DNA from: Rhodoferax sp.
GTDB lineage: Bacteria > Pseudomonadota > Gammaproteobacteria > Burkholderiales > Burkholderiaceae_C
DNA: 8,051 nucleotides
Direction: 5' to 3'
Assembly: GCA_020048255.1 (NCBI GenBank)
Contig: JAIFMR010000209.1
Location: 1-8,051, forward strand
Made by a program: the position numbers and the translations under genes. Shown one piece after another: positions 6,314-8,051 of the stretch. The notes under the pieces were generated by a model that saw only the letters and a list, made by a program, of their open reading frames with translations, was not told where the DNA came from and made no database searches. How positions within the stretch are numbered: position 1 is the first letter of the stretch; each line of letters begins with the position of its first letter.

Positions 6314-7528
6314 TTAGGCAGGTCCTCCGCTGTAAAGCCAGGGTTGGTCCAGCAGAGCTTCACCCAGCAAACGCAACGCCAGATCGCGGCCCACACGCTG
6401 CAAACCGGTGGCATGAAAAATCTCACCATTTCGGATGGCACGCGCCTGCACCTGCGCATTGCGCTGCCAGCGCTGGGCCGCGTAGTCTTGCAGCAAGGCC
6501 GGTATCTGTGAATTGGCGTCGGTGCCCACAGACCCCTTTGAAAAAACCCCTGCCCCTGCCAACACCTTGGCCAGCGTGGCCGCGTCCTCAATCGCCATGG
6601 CCGCACCTTGTGCCAAGTACGGCACCATCGGATGCGCGGCATCACCCAACAAGGCCACGCGGCCCTTGGCGTGCTGGTGAGCACCGGTCATGGGTGGGCG
6701 AATACTCAAGGGCCACAAACGCCAGTGACCAATGGCACCAATCAGATCAGACAGCGGCGCACAGGTGACCGCCATGGCACGTTGCAAATCCTGGGCATTG
6801 GCACTGTGATCCCAGTGCGACATGTCACCTTGCGCCTGACCGTGCACGATGGCCACCACATTGAGCCAGGTCCCCCCGCGCACCGGATACTGCACCACAT
6901 GCAACTTGGGACCCAGCCAGGCGGTGACTTGTTGGCTGCGCAAAGTGGCTGGTAAATCACTTTGCAAAACCATGGCGCGGTAAGCCAGGTGCCCGGTAGG
7001 CTGCGGAACACCGTCGGCCCACAGTTGCTGACGCAACGCGCTCCAGGCGCCGTCGGCGGCAATCAGCAATTGCCCTTGGGCCTGGCCTTCATCAGCCAGC
7101 TTCAGGCTGACACCCGCATCGCTTTGAGTCAGCCCCATGACCTGGCTGTTGACGTTGAGCTGCACCTCATCCCGTTGGCGCAACTGGGCCAGCAACAAGG
7201 TGTGCAAATCAGCGCGGTGAATGGTGACGTAGGGCGCCCCATAACGCCGCACCGCAGCCGAGCCCAGGCGCAAGGTACCCAACACGCCACCTGACAAGGC
7301 ATTGCGCACCTGCAGACGGTCCGGAAACGCCACCACCCGCGCCATGTCGTCCTTCAAGCCCATGCCGTACAACACCCGAACGGCGTTGGGGCCGAGCTGA
7401 ATGCCAGCGCCCACTTCCGAGAACTCTGCAGCGCGTTCAAACAAAGACACCTGCCCACCGGCCCGGGAACAGGCCAGTGCGGTACTGAGCCCACCTATGC
7501 CGCCACCTGCAATCAACACCTTGCCCAT
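6314..7528 (-). CDS. FAD-dependent aromatic-ring monooxygenase (salicylate/3-hydroxybenzoate hydroxylase type)
   Basis: This 404-residue flavoprotein belongs to the single-component, NAD(P)H-dependent hydroxylases that add one oxygen to an aromatic ring. The dinucleotide motif GGGIGG at residues 8-13 begins a Rossmann fold, followed by FERAAEFSEVGAGIQLGPNA. The DG motif appears as AADGAWSALR, and the flavin-ribityl GD motif as GDAAHPMVPYLAQGAAMAIEDA. These match the salicylate 1-hydroxylase / 3-hydroxybenzoate 6-hydroxylase subgroup more than kynurenine 3-monooxygenase, which is usually longer with a hydrophobic C-terminus. The substrate cannot be read from sequence. Tandem ATGs lie at 7531 and 7528; GAGG upstream sits better spaced for 7528. 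An upstream in-frame ATG at 7573 adds 14 residues across a poly-A run and is unlikely. Its stop is one base from that of kynU, so the two converge; a role on anthranilate-like products is only a guess. Confidence 0.85.
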   Translation of the reverse strand: MGKVLIAGGGIGGLSTALACSRAGGQVSLFERAAEFSEVGAGIQLGPNAVRVLYGMGLKDDMARVVAFPDRLQVRNALSGGVLGTLRLGSAAVRRYGAPYVTIHRADLHTLLLAQLRQRDEVQLNVNSQVMGLTQSDAGVSLKLADEGQAQGQLLIAADGAWSALRQQLWADGVPQPTGHLAYRAMVLQSDLPATLRSQQVTAWLGPKLHVVQYPVRGGTWLNVVAIVHGQAQGDMSHWDHSANAQDLQRAMAVTCAPLSDLIGAIGHWRLWPLSIRPPMTGAHQHAKGRVALLGDAAHPMVPYLAQGAAMAIEDAATLAKVLAGAGVFSKGSVGTDANSQIPALLQDYAAQRWQRNAQVQARAIRNGEIFHATGLQRVGRDLALRLLGEALLDQPWLYSGGPA

Positions 7529-7613
7529 CATGCCCCTCTCGCTTTTTTTTGTTAGTCGCGGCATTGTGAACACACATCAATTCAGCAAGCTGACAAACCG
7601 GGCGATCAGGGTC

Positions 7614-8051
7614 TCAAGTCAATTGCGCCCAAGCCTTGTCCAGCCGTTTGACGCTCACGGGCTGCGGTGTGCGTAACTCCTGGGCAAAAAAACTCACCCG
7701 CAGTTCCTCCAGCAGCCACCTGAACTCCTGCAGGCGATCGTCCATGACGCCCTTGCGCTCGGCCACCAGCCGCCAATAACGTTGCTCCAGCGGCCTGAGT
7801 TCGGCCAAGCGGGCGGCGTCACGCGCCGGGTCGGTACGGTACTTTTCCAGCCGGGCAGTGATGGCTTTCAAATAACGGGCAAAGTGCTGCAAGCTGCCCC
7901 ATGGCGTCACACTGAGGAACTTTTTGGGCACCAGTCGCGCCAGTTGCAGGGCCGCGTCCAAGGTGGCCTCAGGCGCGTTTTTGCTGTCCTTGATCTTGCG
8001 AGCGGCAGTGGCGTATTCGGCCAAGATCACGGCGGCCAGGCGTGCAAACTC
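7614..8051 (-). CDS. hrpA: ATP-dependent RNA helicase HrpA, C-terminal part (cut by window edge)
   Basis: The frame is open from the window edge to the TGA at 7614-7616 and encodes the last 145 or so residues. The N-terminal helicase domains lie outside the window. The visible part matches the C-terminal DUF3418 region of HrpA-type DEAH-box helicases: a helical, Arg/Lys/Ala-rich stretch (PWGSLQHFARYLKAITARLE, DPARDAARLAELRPLEQRYW) and the closing LLEELRVSFFAQELRTP and PVSVKRLDKAW, which parallels the end of E. coli HrpA. HrpA acts on RNA, including stalled ribosomes and mRNA processing in E. coli. An internal GTG at 8028-8030 is not the true start, because the frame continues upstream without a stop. 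It reads toward the monooxygenase on the same strand, 82 bases before that gene. No convincing terminator lies between them, so read-through is possible. Confidence 0.88.
   Translation of the reverse strand, partial: EFARLAAVILAEYATAARKIKDSKNAPEATLDAALQLARLVPKKFLSVTPWGSLQHFARYLKAITARLEKYRTDPARDAARLAELRPLEQRYWRLVAERKGVMDDRLQEFRWLLEELRVSFFAQELRTPQPVSVKRLDKAWAQLT

Noticed and set aside
6314..7528. Kynurenine 3-monooxygenase identity for the flavoprotein next to kynU.
   Set aside because: The GAGIQLGPNA and GDAAHPMVPYLAQGAAMAIEDA segments are those of salicylate or 3-hydroxybenzoate hydroxylases, and the longer hydrophobic C-terminus of kynurenine monooxygenases is absent.
7583..7594. TCAGCAAGCTGA-type inverted repeat between hrpA and the monooxygenase as a terminator.
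   Set aside because: The stem is four to five pairs with a two- to four-base loop and no T-run follows in the hrpA direction. The nearby run of eight T on the plus strand has no hairpin before it.
1..8051. A defence system, mobile element or CRISPR array.
   Set aside because: All substantial frames are explained by housekeeping or uptake genes. There are no transposase or recombinase motifs, no regularly spaced repeats and no composition break beyond the short argF patch.

Overview
The window is compact, GC-rich chromosomal DNA that reads like a betaproteobacterium of the Burkholderiales, most likely a Comamonadaceae member such as a Rhodoferax or Polaromonas relative. That placement is an inference from protein style and gene content: an argD-argF pair, a short roughly 630-residue FeoB followed by a Cys-rich membrane protein, and an HrpA C-terminus. 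It is not a database result. All reading frames look intact. I see no rRNA, tRNA, transposase, phage gene or CRISPR array, and no stretch over 300 bases lacks a gene.

Layout. (1) Positions 55-2462, plus strand: argD (acetylornithine aminotransferase), argF (ornithine carbamoyltransferase) and a 63-residue one-helix membrane protein, closely spaced and probably one transcript. argD and argF overlap by ATGA. Together they make ornithine from N-acetylglutamate semialdehyde and carry it on to citrulline. (2) Positions 2497-4927, minus strand: a ferrous-iron uptake operon, feoA-feoB plus a small Cys-rich membrane protein, with almost no spacing between genes. A good Fur-box-like palindrome sits just upstream of feoA over a plausible -10 element. 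(3) Positions 5032-6312, plus strand: kynU (kynureninase), divergent from feoA. (4) Positions 6314-7528, minus strand: an FAD-dependent aromatic-ring monooxygenase of the salicylate / 3-hydroxybenzoate hydroxylase type, tail to tail with kynU with one base between the stop codons. (5) Position 7614 to the window edge, minus strand: the C-terminal end of the RNA helicase HrpA, cut by the window.

Functionally the window is mostly housekeeping: arginine synthesis, Fe(II) uptake, tryptophan/kynurenine breakdown and an RNA helicase. I did not find a convincing undescribed system. The points most worth a second look are the Cys-rich third gene of the feo operon, the Fur-type site in the shared feoA/kynU intergenic region, a palindromic AT-rich patch inside argF that may be a domesticated short interspersed repeat, the unrecognised small membrane protein behind argF, and the kynU-monooxygenase pairing.
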